From an uncultured Dehalococcoidia bacterium (lineage in GTDB: Bacteria; Chloroflexota; Dehalococcoidia; Lucifugimonadales; UBA3495): DNA of 64,000 nucleotides. The notes beneath the pieces are model-generated. The model made no database searches. It had not been told where the DNA came from and worked only from the letters and a program-made list of their open reading frames with translations. Location of the stretch: contig OY282494.1 of the NCBI GenBank assembly GCA_958296385.1, positions 2,331,537 to 2,395,536 on the forward strand. The letters are read 5' to 3'. A program made the translations under genes and the position numbers. Shown here piece by piece: positions 25,310 to 34,566 of the stretch. Every line of letters starts with the position of its first letter. The stretch's first letter is position 1.

Positions 25310-25699
25310 TCAGGCGTTCCGGGCGTACTCAGTAATCAAGGCAACCATGTGGTTCACAAAGTCATGTACAGCAGGCTGTTCATTCACGATTTCGTAGTCT
25401 GTCATTTCATCGTGAAAGAAGTTCCGGTGAAACTTTTCAGCGGCCAGAAATCCACTGAGCAAAGATGGATCATTGTATTCTGCTTCCAGCCTGATGACCG
25501 CGTTTTTAGTCTCGCGGTGGCTGCGATACCGCCAACCCCGCTGTTGGGCCGCCGCAAAGACGGCTTGGGTGGCGGCGCCGTAGAGCTTTTCCGAACCTTG
25601 CCGGCGATCGCCGGCGGCGAATTCGGCATCGGATTGCGCCAGGAATGCCATAGCCTGGGCGGTACATTCCGCAACGGTTTTTGCTCCGGCGGTAGTCAT
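25310..25699 (-). CDS. Single-copy HEPN/PaREP1-like protein
   Basis: The 129-residue paralogue of the two-domain gene directly downstream. It keeps KLYGAATQAVFAAAQQRGW, the R54-x6-H61 motif (QRGWRYRSHRE), and the ending VHDFVNHMVALITEYARNA. It is likely the ancestral arrangement. The three domain copies vary most in the middle, consistent with recent local duplication. The 105 bases upstream, up to tlyA, hold no gene. Confidence 0.75.
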   Translation of the reverse strand: MTTAGAKTVAECTAQAMAFLAQSDAEFAAGDRRQGSEKLYGAATQAVFAAAQQRGWRYRSHRETKNAVIRLEAEYNDPSLLSGFLAAEKFHRNFFHDEMTDYEIVNEQPAVHDFVNHMVALITEYARNA

Positions 25700-25804
25700 C
25701 GTTGGTTAGCCTAATCAGAATCAGAATCGGAGGGCGGCACGGTTTGGGGTGCGCTAAAACGCTTTTGCATTCCGATTATACTCCATTAGATAGCCGGCGC
25801 CGGC

Positions 25805-26566
25805 TTACCGTTTGCGCAGCAGGGCCAGGTACTCCCGGTTGCCGGCGTCTCCGGTGATGGGGGAGGGTATGGTGTCCAGCAGGGCGATGTCGGCACGGGC
25901 GGTTAGCCAGTTTTGTACTCTGGCAAGGATGTCGGCGCGCCGGGTGTCGCTGCGGATGATGCCGCCTTTGCCTACTTCGCCGCGCTGGGCTTCGAATTGC
26001 GGTTTGATCAGGATGATGGCGTAACCGTTGGGGCGCAGGTGGGCCAGTGGTTCGGGCAGGGCCATGGTTAGCGAGATGAACGATACGTCGGCAACCAGCA
26101 AGTCCACCGGCTCCGGCAGGGGGAAGGGGTAGCGGACGTTCACTTTCTCCATACAGATGACGCGGGCGTCGGAGCGCAGGCGGTAGTGCAGTTGGCCGTG
26201 TCCCACGTCCACGGCGTACACGCGGGCAATGCCCCGTTGCAGCAGGCAGTCGGTAAAGCCGCCGGTGGATGCGCCGGCGTCCAGCGCGGTGACGCCGTCC
26301 AGCGGGATGCCGTAGTCTGCGCTCCAGGCGTCCAAAGCGTGGGCCAGCTTGACGCCGCCGCGACTTACGTAGGGCAGCCGCGCCCGCAGTTCCAGCGGCG
26401 TATCGGGGGGCAGAAACGTGCCGGCTTTCAGCACCCGCCCGGACGGAGCGTACACGGCGCCGGCCATAATCAGGGCCTGCGCCTGCTCCCGGCTCTCCAC
26501 CAGCCCCCGCTCCACCAGCAGCACGTCGGCACGCTGGCGCTTGGGCCGTCGCACTCCGGAGGCCAT
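25805..26566 (-). CDS. tlyA: TlyA family rRNA 2'-O-methyltransferase
   Basis: An S4 RNA-binding domain (about 5-65: RADVLLVERGLVESREQAQA) is followed by an FtsJ-like methyltransferase: SRGGVKLAHAL, the SAM motif LDAGASTGGFTDCLLQRG, then DVGHGQLHY, VADVSFISL and IKPQFE. TlyA methylates 16S and 23S rRNA cytidines and determines capreomycin susceptibility in mycobacteria. ATG 26566 gives 253 residues and starts ten bases after the crotonase stop. Often linked to NAD kinase and recN, which are not seen here. Confidence 0.93.
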   Translation of the reverse strand: MASGVRRPKRQRADVLLVERGLVESREQAQALIMAGAVYAPSGRVLKAGTFLPPDTPLELRARLPYVSRGGVKLAHALDAWSADYGIPLDGVTALDAGASTGGFTDCLLQRGIARVYAVDVGHGQLHYRLRSDARVICMEKVNVRYPFPLPEPVDLLVADVSFISLTMALPEPLAHLRPNGYAIILIKPQFEAQRGEVGKGGIIRSDTRRADILARVQNWLTARADIALLDTIPSPITGDAGNREYLALLRKR

Positions 26567-26576
26567 CGCCCTTGCG

Positions 26577-27431
26577 CTACTCCCCGATGAACTCGGGGCG
26601 GCGCTTTTCCAGAAAGGCGCGGTAGCCTTCCTGGTAGTCGCGGGTGTCAAATTGGGTCAGGGGCAGGCGGGCTTCGTCGGGCGTCAGGTTCAGCGACGGC
26701 TTGGCCAGCACCTGGTTGAGCGTTTGCTTGTTCACGGCGTGGGACAGGGGGGCCAGGGCGGCGATGTCGGCGGCCAGCCGGTAGGTTACCGATTCCAGTT
26801 CGTCGGGCGGCGTTACCTGATTGACCAGGCCGATGCGGAGGGCCTCGTCGGTGTCCAGCAGGCGGCCGGACAGCAGGATGTACATGGCGCTGCCCTTGCC
26901 CACCAGGTTGACCAGGCCGAACATCTCGCGATGGCCGATGGTGATGCCCAGGCGCGCTACCGGGATGCCCATGCGACTGCCGGCGGCGGCGATGCGCAGG
27001 TCGGTTGCCACGGCCAGCTCGCAGCCCCCGCCGGCGGCGAACCCGCGAATCATGGAGATAACCGGCGTGCCAATCTCGGCTACCGTTTCCAGCAGGCCGT
27101 CCACCGCGCGGTTATAGACGCGCCCCCGTGCGGAGTCGCTGCGATGCTGCTCAAAGTCGCTGATGTCAGCTCCCGCCGAGAACGCCGCGTCGCCGGCGCC
27201 GGTAATCACGATGCAGCGGACGGCGCGGTCGGCGTCCAGCTGGCGCATCAAGTCGGCAAGGGTGTTCCACATGGCAAAGGATATGGCGTTGCGCTGGGCG
27301 GGGCGGTTGATGGTAACCGTAGCAACCGCCCCATCCCGGCGCAGCAGGATGTGGCCGTCGGAATCAACGGGCGCAGCTGCGGCGGCGGTGGTGGTAGTAA
27401 CGGCGGCGGCAACGGCGGTGGAATCGGGCAT
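26577..27431 (-). CDS. Enoyl-CoA hydratase/isomerase (crotonase) family protein
   Basis: The crotonase fold is clear: VTINRPAQRNAISFAMW, FSAGADISDFEQ (oxyanion hole) and IRGFAAGGGCELAVATDLRIA. The first catalytic glutamate of true hydratases, normally in a PE motif, is replaced (GIPVARLGITIG), while DTDEALRIGLVNQV keeps the second region, so isomerase or other crotonase chemistry is likely. ATG 27431 follows AGGAGC by nine bases; the N-terminal 30 residues are a low-complexity Ala/Thr segment. Upstream of tlyA. Confidence 0.88.
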   Translation of the reverse strand: MPDSTAVAAAVTTTTAAAAAPVDSDGHILLRRDGAVATVTINRPAQRNAISFAMWNTLADLMRQLDADRAVRCIVITGAGDAAFSAGADISDFEQHRSDSARGRVYNRAVDGLLETVAEIGTPVISMIRGFAAGGGCELAVATDLRIAAAGSRMGIPVARLGITIGHREMFGLVNLVGKGSAMYILLSGRLLDTDEALRIGLVNQVTPPDELESVTYRLAADIAALAPLSHAVNKQTLNQVLAKPSLNLTPDEARLPLTQFDTRDYQEGYRAFLEKRRPEFIGE

Positions 27432-27626
27432 AAGGGCAGAGCTCCTGCGGGTTTTGAGTTTGGCGAGGCCCATCGGGCGCAGCGGCGATCAGGGCCAACA
27501 CAGACTATCGGCGCCAACCCATCCCGTCAACAGACTGGCATTACTGGCGCTTTGCTTATTCGCCGGCGTGATAGGGTTGCTATGCGGTTATGGCAATATC
27601 AAATGTCCTTAATCGCCATAAAATTA

Positions 27627-27655
27627 TTGACTGCCTTGATAACTGCTATTACAAT
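27627..27655 (+). promoter_or_regulatory. Promoter of the first binding protein gene
   Basis: TTGACT (27627-27632), a 17-base spacer and TACAAT (27650-27655). The rest of the 319-base gap from the crotonase start to the binding protein holds nothing else recognisable; the leader is about 90 bases, with AGGAGGG in front of ATG 27751. Confidence 0.75.
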
Positions 27656-27750
27656 TGGGCGGCCTGTTGACGGTTGCCTTGCTGATAGCCGCTGACTTGG
27701 GCTGCCGCTTGTAACCGCTTGCATTTGATTGCTGAGGAGGGTTCCGGTCT

Positions 27751-29634
27751 ATGTTGCACCACCTGAAACTCACCCTGGTTCCCGGTGTTTTGATTGCCGC
27801 TTTGCTGATTGTGGGCGTGGCCTGCGGCGGGGCGGACGAACCGGCGGCCCCGGCAACGGCGGCTCCGTCGGCGGCGCAGCCGGCGGCTCCGGCCACTGCT
27901 ACGCCGGTGCCGGCCGCTACCGCCACGCCGCCGCCGGATGCTACGGTGCGCCCCACCAGCACGCCGGCGCCCACCGTGCAGGCGCGCACCGCGCCCACGC
28001 CGCTGCCCAGCGGCGCCCCCCAATCCGGCGGCCTGGTGCGGATGTCGGCCTACGCCGATACCAAGGACTGGGACCCGCTCGGCTCATCCTCGCTGTCCAG
28101 CGTGATTTCCTACTCGCAGCTGTACAACCAGATTGTGCAGTTTGACACCACCGATACATCTGCGGTGGTGGGCGATTTGGCGGAAAGCTGGGAAATCAAC
28201 CCGGAGGGCACGTCGTACACTTTCCATCTGCGCGATGGCGTGCAGTGGAACGACGGCGAGACTTTGGATGCTGATGACGTGGTGTACAGTATGCACCGCT
28301 ACGGCAACCCCTGTAACGGGCGGGGGCGCTCCGGCCTGTGGCGGGTGTACGCGGTGCCGATTGAAGTCGTGAACATCACCGAGAAAGCCGACTGCACGGC
28401 TACCAACGCCAACGACTCGGTGCGCAAGGTTGACGACCTGACCGTTGAGTTCAACCTGGCCTTTGCCTCCGGCGCGTTCATCAAGTTCCTCGCCATCGAC
28501 TACGTCAAGATTCTGCCCAAGCATCTGCTGGAACAGGATATTGACCTGAACCTGGCGGAGAGCATTCTGGAGCATAACTCCGGCTCCGGGCCTTTCATCC
28601 TGGAGGAATACCAGTCGGGCAACCACTACAAGGTGAACAAGAACGAGAACTACTTCAAGGAAGGGCTGCCCTACTTTGACCGGATTGAGCATTACATCAT
28701 CACCACGCCGGCGACGTTTATCGCGCAGGTGGAGGCCGGGCAGATTGATATGGCCAATGCGGCGGCCAACAACCTTACGGCGACGGAGAACTACGAGCTG
28801 GAGAAGACTACCAACAGCGAGTACGTGGCCCACGACGTGTTTGGCGGCGCCACGCGGGGGCTGATGCTGAACGTGAAGCGGGAGCCTTTCAGCGACCACC
28901 GGGTGCGGCAGGCCATCAACCTGGCGGTGGACCGGCAGAAGCACAATGCGCGCGCGCTGCACGGCGCCGGGCGCGGCCACTGCCCGATGGTGGGGCTGGC
29001 CAACGACCTGGAGGAATGCGCCAGCTGGCCGGGGATGCGCCCCAAGGACACGCCCGGCGGCCAGGAAGACGTGGCCCGCGCGCGGGAATTGATGGCCGAG
29101 GCCGGTTACCCCGACGGCTTTGAAATCCAGTACACCGTCCGGCAGGTGGGAACTTATCCGGCGGAGTGCAGCGTCATCAAGCAGGACTTGGAGGAATACC
29201 TGGGCATTACCGGGAACATTGAGACGCTGCCCAGCGCCGCCGGTTACGCCAAGTACGGCACCTCCCGCCCCGCCGACGCCAGGGGCGATTGGGAGATGTC
29301 GTGCCAGGCCGACGGGATGACGGTGTTTGACCCGGACGCCATCTACGGCGGCATATTCCTGTCCGGCGGCACGCGCAACTACACCGACTGGGAGGCGCCG
29401 GAAGTCAACGCCTGGTTTGAACAGCAGAAGGTTGAGCTGGACCCGGACCTGCGGCGGGAAATCAACAAAGAGGCCGAGCGGTGGCTGCATGATTTCTCCA
29501 ACAACCACTGGGTCAGCCTGACCCTGGGGCGCAACTTCTGGGTAATGCACCGGGACATCAAGGGCTTTAACGCCCCGTCCACCGTGCAGTACGGTTTCAA
29601 GCAAGAGCATCTCTGGTGGGACCGCCCTAACTAG
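27751..29634 (+). CDS. Family 5 oligopeptide/solute-binding lipoprotein, paralogue 1
   Basis: A lipoprotein signal (VLIAALLIVGVACGG, lipid on Cys27) is followed by a Pro/Ala/Thr linker (to about residue 88) and a DppA/OppA-type binding domain: ADTKDWDPLGSSSLSSVISY, VVGDLAESWEINPEGTSYTF, HLRDGVQWNDGE and DHRVRQAINLAVDRQ. Such proteins capture peptides, nickel or other solutes outside the membrane and deliver them to DppBC permeases, which follow after 174 bases. The paralogue at 32510 has the same architecture. No ATPase gene is linked. Confidence 0.92.
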   Translation: MLHHLKLTLVPGVLIAALLIVGVACGGADEPAAPATAAPSAAQPAAPATATPVPAATATPPPDATVRPTSTPAPTVQARTAPTPLPSGAPQSGGLVRMSAYADTKDWDPLGSSSLSSVISYSQLYNQIVQFDTTDTSAVVGDLAESWEINPEGTSYTFHLRDGVQWNDGETLDADDVVYSMHRYGNPCNGRGRSGLWRVYAVPIEVVNITEKADCTATNANDSVRKVDDLTVEFNLAFASGAFIKFLAIDYVKILPKHLLEQDIDLNLAESILEHNSGSGPFILEEYQSGNHYKVNKNENYFKEGLPYFDRIEHYIITTPATFIAQVEAGQIDMANAAANNLTATENYELEKTTNSEYVAHDVFGGATRGLMLNVKREPFSDHRVRQAINLAVDRQKHNARALHGAGRGHCPMVGLANDLEECASWPGMRPKDTPGGQEDVARARELMAEAGYPDGFEIQYTVRQVGTYPAECSVIKQDLEEYLGITGNIETLPSAAGYAKYGTSRPADARGDWEMSCQADGMTVFDPDAIYGGIFLSGGTRNYTDWEAPEVNAWFEQQKVELDPDLRREINKEAERWLHDFSNNHWVSLTLGRNFWVMHRDIKGFNAPSTVQYGFKQEHLWWDRPN

Positions 29635-29664
29635 GCGGCCCGACCAGCCCGGCCTTTGGAGCAC

Positions 29665-29700
29665 GCCCCCGCCGTCATTCTGAGCGCAGCAGCAAGGAAT
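29665..29700. repeat. Solitary arm of the TCATTCTGAGCGCAG dispersed repeat
   Basis: GTCATTCTGAGCGCAGCAG at 29674-29692 matches one arm of the 109-bp palindromic elements, within the 174-base gap between the binding protein and its permease. It seems to be a decayed copy. Confidence 0.65.
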
Positions 29701-29808
29701 GGCCGGTCGGGGGCAACGCTCAAAAATCTGATGCGAATAATCTAATCTGTGCTAATCAATTGGCCTGAGTGAACCCGGTTCTGACCGACGCTTTGGGGAC
29801 GTGCAGCG

Positions 29809-30762
29809 ATGCGACAGTACGCTATTAAGCGCATTGGCCTTTTTATTCCTACGGTGCTGCTGGTGACGGTCATCGTCTTTGTGGTGATGCGGCTGATACC
29901 GGGCGACCCGGCGTTGGCCATTCTCAGCGCGGACGATGCGGGTTACACGCAGGAGGATCTACGGGCCCTGCGGATTGAGCTGGGCACCGACCGGCCAATC
30001 GTAATCCAGTACGTGGAATGGATGGGCGGGCTGGTGCGCGGGGACTTTGGGACGTCTTTCTGGTGGAAAGGGCCGGTAATCGACCGGCTGGGGGAGCGGA
30101 TTCCGGTCACCATTGAGCTGGCGATTCTGGGGATTGCGCTGGCGGTGATTTGCGCCGTGCCGCTGGGGGTGCTGTCGGCCATCAAGCCGGACAGCCCGAT
30201 TGACTATTTATCCCGGGTCTTTACGCTGGTGGGCATATCCATACCGACGTTTTTCAGCGGCATACTGCTGACGCTGGTGCTGATACGGGCGTTTGGGTGG
30301 CTGCCGCCGCTGGGGTATGAGGACATCTGGGAGGCGCCGTGGGTCAACATCAAGCAGCTGATATTGCCGGCGCTGGCGCTGGGCTTTTACGACATGGCGT
30401 TCATCGCGCGGGTAACCCGTTCCTCAATGCTGGAGATTTTGCGCGAGGACTATATGCGGACGGCGCGGGCCAAGGGGCTGGCGGAGCGGCTGGTGCTGTC
30501 GCGGCACGGGCTGAAAAACGCGGTGCTGCCCATCCTGACCATCTCCGGCTGGCAGTTTGGGCGGCTGTTCGGGGGGACGGTCATCATTGAAAAGATTTTC
30601 CTCATCCCCGGTGTGGGGCAGCTGCTGATTGACGCCGTGTTCCAACGGGATTTCCCCACCATCCAGGCCGTCATCGTGATTGTTGCCGTATCAATCGTGG
30701 TCATTAACCTGCTGGTTGACCTGCTTTACGGCTGGCTTGACCCGCGTATCCGCTACGCTTAA
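29809..30762 (+). CDS. DppB-type ABC transporter permease, cassette 1
   Basis: A 317-residue membrane protein with the standard N-terminus RQYAIKRIGLFIPTVLLVTV, the motif MRLIPGDPALAIL, about six helices and the C-terminal coupling-loop region DYMRTARAKGLAERLVL, which contacts the ATPase. It ends YGWLDPRIRYA, typical of DppB. It forms the translocation pore with DppC, encoded 54 bases downstream. Confidence 0.95.
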   Translation: MRQYAIKRIGLFIPTVLLVTVIVFVVMRLIPGDPALAILSADDAGYTQEDLRALRIELGTDRPIVIQYVEWMGGLVRGDFGTSFWWKGPVIDRLGERIPVTIELAILGIALAVICAVPLGVLSAIKPDSPIDYLSRVFTLVGISIPTFFSGILLTLVLIRAFGWLPPLGYEDIWEAPWVNIKQLILPALALGFYDMAFIARVTRSSMLEILREDYMRTARAKGLAERLVLSRHGLKNAVLPILTISGWQFGRLFGGTVIIEKIFLIPGVGQLLIDAVFQRDFPTIQAVIVIVAVSIVVINLLVDLLYGWLDPRIRYA

Positions 30763-30816
30763 GTGCGCCGCAACTCGAGGAATCACGCCGGGCAGAATGA
30801 TGCCGGGAGCTAACCG

Positions 30817-31731
30817 ATGACTACCACCAATACCGGAGCGCCGCTGACGGCGGCGGGCGACGAGCAGCTGCTGGATATGCGCCCCAAGCAGAGCGTGGGG
30901 CAAAAGATTTGGCACTTTGCCCGCACCAAGCCGCTGGGCGCCATCAGCGCAATCATCATCATCCTGACCATTCTGACGGCCATATCCGCCGACGTTATCA
31001 CGCCGTATGACCCGCTGGACCTGGTGCACGAGCCGTTCGAATCCATGTCCCTATCCGCACCGCTGGGCGCGGATGACTTGGGGCGGGACGTTTTGAGCCG
31101 GGTAATTTACGGGGCCCGGGTGTCAATGTACGTGGGGCTGCTGAGCGTGTTTATCGGCATAACGCTGGGGACGATAATCGGCATTTTGAGCGCGTACATT
31201 GGCGGCGTGCTGGATTTGGCGATTCAGCGGGTGGTGGACGCGCTGATGGCGTTTCCGGCCATCATAATGGCGCTGGGGCTGGCGGCGGCGCTGGGGGCGT
31301 CAATCAACAACATCGTGGCGGCACTGGTGGTGATACTGCTGCCGGGCGCAATCCGGGTAATCCGGGCGCAGGTTTTGAGCATCAAGGAGCTGGACTATAC
31401 GCTGGCGGCGCAGGCCATCGGAGCGCGGCCGTGGCGGATAATGCTGCGGCACATCCTGCCCAACGTCACCGCCAGCTACATCGTGCTGAGCACGATTACG
31501 CTGGGCCTGGCGATTATCATTGAGGCATCGCTGACGTTCCTGGGCGTGGGCGTGTCGCCGGACATACCCACCTGGGGCGGGATGCTGACCGACGGGGCGC
31601 AGAAGTACATCCGCAACGCCTGGTGGCTGGCGGTGTTCCCCGGCGTAGCCATCTCGGTAGTGGTGTTCTCCATCAACTTCCTCGGCGACGCGCTGCGCGA
31701 CGTTTTAGACCCGCGCTTGCGGGGACGCTAA
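30817..31731 (+). CDS. DppC-type ABC transporter permease, cassette 1
   Basis: A 304-residue permease with a short N-terminal soluble segment, one helix (AISAIIIILTILTAISADVI), the conserved APLGADDLGRDVLSRVIYGA, and the EAA-type loop LDYTLAAQAIGARPWRIMLR. It ends FLGDALRDVLDPRLRGR, as in DppC. It completes cassette 1; DppD/DppF ATPases would be expected next but are absent. Confidence 0.95.
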   Translation: MTTTNTGAPLTAAGDEQLLDMRPKQSVGQKIWHFARTKPLGAISAIIIILTILTAISADVITPYDPLDLVHEPFESMSLSAPLGADDLGRDVLSRVIYGARVSMYVGLLSVFIGITLGTIIGILSAYIGGVLDLAIQRVVDALMAFPAIIMALGLAAALGASINNIVAALVVILLPGAIRVIRAQVLSIKELDYTLAAQAIGARPWRIMLRHILPNVTASYIVLSTITLGLAIIIEASLTFLGVGVSPDIPTWGGMLTDGAQKYIRNAWWLAVFPGVAISVVVFSINFLGDALRDVLDPRLRGR

Positions 31732-32334
31732 GGGGGGGCGCGGCTTGACGGTGGCATAACGGATTCTCCGGTTGTATCGGGCGGGTGTGGTAATCGGGCT
31801 ATCGGTATCGGGCGGTGGGTTCGGTTGGATTTGGTGTTGGTTGCCGGAGATTCAAGTCGTTGTCAGCCCTTACGGCCGGAAGGTTTGTACGCAACTATTA
31901 CGGACCTTCATTTTACGTGTCCTGCCCTTTGGGGGAGCAGCACGCGGGCTGAAGCTCGATACCCTGCGGAGTACCGCCCACGCCGTGGATGCGTCGATGG
32001 GTCGGCCTGGCCGATTGCGGTTTGGATGCTGACGGGGTGGCCGTGGTGACTTGAATCTCCGGCGGTTGCGCTAGCGGTGTGGTATGCTGGCCCCGCTCGT
32101 CTGGGCCGCTCTCCCGGTGAGAGGGTCAGGGCGGCGGGGATTGGTTGGTTGGTTGAGATGCCCGATGGATGTATGTTACACGAACCGATGTGCGGTTGCA
32201 AGGGGTTGGGGTCGCTGATTTTTTGGATTTGGCGGGGGATTTTGACGAGACGGGCGCAGGCTTTGGGGGTGGGTGGCAGGATGATCTGGGGATGGGCGCT
32301 GATGATGGCGTTGGGGTGGGTGTCAAATGGGCTA
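31732..32334. other. Long intergenic region between the two transporter cassettes
   Basis: About 600 bases between cassette 1 and the promoter of cassette 2. It contains an inverted repeat pair (31843-31858 and 32048-32063), listed separately, and G/T-rich sequence from about 32180 on. Open frames on both strands have no recognisable product or good start, so I call no gene. Confidence 0.55.
31843..32063. mobile_element. Possible small element bounded by 16-bp inverted repeats
   Basis: GCCGGAGATTCAAGTC at 31843-31858 and its exact complement at 32048-32063 bound 221 bases with no convincing gene. The layout is that of a small non-autonomous element or remnant. No target duplication was seen, and chance or a regulatory role cannot be excluded. 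Confidence 0.4.
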
Positions 32335-32363
32335 TTGACAGTGGGTGTTGGCTGGGTTAGGAT
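32335..32363 (+). promoter_or_regulatory. Promoter of the second binding protein gene
   Basis: A perfect TTGACA (32335-32340), 17-base spacer and TAGGAT (32358-32363), about 140 bases upstream of ATG 32510, which has GGGAGG ten bases before it. Confidence 0.7.
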
Positions 32364-32509
32364 TTTGGGCAAAACTGCGGATTGTGGCTTATTTCACAAT
32401 TGCCCTACTCAACTATGCCGGCCGGCGGCGCGTGTTGAACGGTTTGTCCGTTTTAGCGCAGCGCGCGGGTTTTTGGCGCCAGCACTGTTTCCGGGAGGTT
32501 TGAGCGAAT

Positions 32510-34444
32510 ATGAAACCATTTATCACAGGGCGACTGCTTTTGCGGGCGCTGGTGCCGTTGGCGGGGGCGGCGGCGCTGCTGGCCGCTATTGCCTGCGGCA
32601 GTTCGGCTGAACCGGCGCCGGCGGCGGCTCCGGCAGCGCAGCCTACCGCAGCCGCTCCGCAGGCGGCGGCCCCGGCGGCCGACCCTACTCCGACGCCAAC
32701 CCCGCCGCCGGATGCTACGCTGCGCCCCACCAATACCCCGGCGCCGACCTCCACCCCCCGCGCGGTGGCTACGCCCACCCCGGCCGGCGGCCCGCAGTAC
32801 GGCGGCACGCTGCTGATGTCGGCCTACGCCGACACCAAAGACTGGGACCCGCTGGGTTCGTCGTCGCTGTCCAGCGTGATTTCCTACTCGCAGCTGTATA
32901 ACCAGCTGGTGCAGTACGACACGGTGGACACCAACGCCGTAGTGGGCGACCTGGCCGAGTCGTGGGACGTTAGCGCCGACGGCAAGACTTATACGTTCCA
33001 CCTGCGCGAAGGGATGGAATGGACGGACGGCACGCCCGTTTCGTCGGCCGACGTCGTTACTACGATGTCGCGCTACGCCAACCCGTGCAATGGCGCCGGG
33101 CGTTCCGGCCTGTGGCGCAACTACACGGTCAAGATGGAAGTGGCCAGTCTGGACAAGGACAACCGCGACTGCACGCCGACCAATCAGGATGACGTGCTGA
33201 TGGCGATTGACGACCAGACGGTGGTGTTCAACTTGCAGTTTGCCTCCGGCGCGTTCATCAAGTTCCTGGCGGTTGACTACGCCAAAGTGCTGCCCGGCCA
33301 TCTGCTGGACACCGACGAGAGCTGCAAAGTCCGCAATCCGGAATCACCGTGCTTCCTGAACCTGGGTGAGAACATCATCTCCGAAGGCGCCACCTCCGGG
33401 CCATTTGTCCTTGAGGAATACTCGGTTGGCGACTACTACTACGTCAACAAGAACCCGGACTACTTCAAGGACGGGCGGCCCTACGTGGACCGGATTGAGC
33501 ATTACATCTTCCCCGGCACGGCGAAAGACCGGCTGATTGCTCAGTTTGAGGCCGGCGGGCTGGACATGGCCAACGGCGGCTTTACCAACCTGTCGCCGAC
33601 GCAGTACTTTGACCTGGAAAAGAGCACCGAGGGCCGGTACGTGGCCCATCCCATCGCGGCCGGCACCAACTGGGGCCTGATGCTGAACATCAAGAAGCCG
33701 CAGTTCCAGGACAGCCGCGTGCGGCAGGCCATCAACCTGGCGGTGGACCGGCAGGAAGTGGACGAGCGCGTCTTTGACAACTCCGGCGGGAGCTACTGCC
33801 CGCTGATGGGGCTGGCCCATCCTAACGACGAGTGTCTCGACTGGCCCGGCATCCGGCCCAAGGACAGCGCCGGCGGGTTGCAGGACATTGTCGACGCGCA
33901 GGCTTTGATGGCCGAGGCCGGCGTTGCCGACGGGTTTGAGGTGGCGTACACGGTGCGGCAGGTGGGCAACTACCCCGACCAGTGTTCCATCGTCAAGCAG
34001 CAGCTGGAGGATGCCCTGGGCATTACCGGCAACATTGAAACGCTGCCCAGTGCGGCGGGCTATGCCAAGTACGGCACGTCCCGGTCCGCCGACTCCCCCG
34101 GCGAATGGGAAATCAGCTGCCAGGGCGAGGGTATGGTGGTCTTTGACGCCGACGCCGTGTATGGCGGCGTCTATCGCAAGGGCGGCACCCGCAACTACAC
34201 CGACTGGTCAAACCCGCTGGTTGACGAATGGTTCGAGGAACAGAAAGTGGAACTCGACCCGGACGCCCGCCGCGAGATTAACAAGGAAGCCGAGCTGTGG
34301 CTGCACGAGTTCTCGGACAACCACTGGGTAACGTTGCAGCTGGGGCAGCTGTTCTGGATCGTGCATCGCGACGTCAAGGGTTTCAACGCTCCGTCAACGG
34401 TGCAGTACCAGTTCAAGCACGAAGACCTCTGGCTGGACCGCTAG
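32510..34444 (+). CDS. Family 5 oligopeptide/solute-binding lipoprotein, paralogue 2
   Basis: A 644-residue paralogue of the protein at 27751. It has a lipobox (AALLAAIACGSS), an Ala/Pro linker, and a mature domain with the same blocks (ADTKDWDPLGSSSLSSVISY, VVGDLAESWDVSADGKTYTF, DSRVRQAINLAVDRQ). One visible difference is an extra Cys-bearing loop around ESCKVRNPESPCFLNLGE, absent from paralogue 1. It probably serves the DppBC pair that follows; a terminator separates them, which would keep permease levels below binding-protein levels. Confidence 0.92.
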   Translation: MKPFITGRLLLRALVPLAGAAALLAAIACGSSAEPAPAAAPAAQPTAAAPQAAAPAADPTPTPTPPPDATLRPTNTPAPTSTPRAVATPTPAGGPQYGGTLLMSAYADTKDWDPLGSSSLSSVISYSQLYNQLVQYDTVDTNAVVGDLAESWDVSADGKTYTFHLREGMEWTDGTPVSSADVVTTMSRYANPCNGAGRSGLWRNYTVKMEVASLDKDNRDCTPTNQDDVLMAIDDQTVVFNLQFASGAFIKFLAVDYAKVLPGHLLDTDESCKVRNPESPCFLNLGENIISEGATSGPFVLEEYSVGDYYYVNKNPDYFKDGRPYVDRIEHYIFPGTAKDRLIAQFEAGGLDMANGGFTNLSPTQYFDLEKSTEGRYVAHPIAAGTNWGLMLNIKKPQFQDSRVRQAINLAVDRQEVDERVFDNSGGSYCPLMGLAHPNDECLDWPGIRPKDSAGGLQDIVDAQALMAEAGVADGFEVAYTVRQVGNYPDQCSIVKQQLEDALGITGNIETLPSAAGYAKYGTSRSADSPGEWEISCQGEGMVVFDADAVYGGVYRKGGTRNYTDWSNPLVDEWFEEQKVELDPDARREINKEAELWLHEFSDNHWVTLQLGQLFWIVHRDVKGFNAPSTVQYQFKHEDLWLDR

Positions 34445-34499
34445 CCGCTGTGTGAATCCTTTGCGCGCAGAGGTATAACACAGCAGGGACGCACTAACG

Positions 34500-34540
34500 C
34501 AGGGGCGACGCCGGCAACGGCCAGTCGCCCCTGTTTGTCT
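34500..34540 (+). terminator. Intrinsic terminator between binding protein 2 and its permeases
   Basis: CAGGGGCGAC (34500-34509) pairs perfectly with GTCGCCCCTG (34524-34533), followed by TTTGTCT. This ten-pair stem lies between cassette genes meant for the same transporter, so partial read-through is likely. Confidence 0.75.
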
Positions 34541-34566
34541 GAACTGACAATACACAAGGCAAGATT

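Noticed and set aside
31020-31050. GTTCGAATCC, resembling a tRNA T-arm
   Set aside because: It lies inside the dppC coding frame, with no paired stems or acceptor around it.
31908-32372. A 154-codon minus-strand frame in the spacer between cassettes
   Set aside because: The translation is rich in Pro, Thr and Ile without motifs. It crosses one end of the inverted repeat and lacks a good start.
32510-32800. Ala/Pro/Thr-rich linkers of the binding proteins as unusual repeats
   Set aside because: Low-complexity linkers after the lipobox are common in lipoproteins. They are not tandem repeats at the DNA level here.
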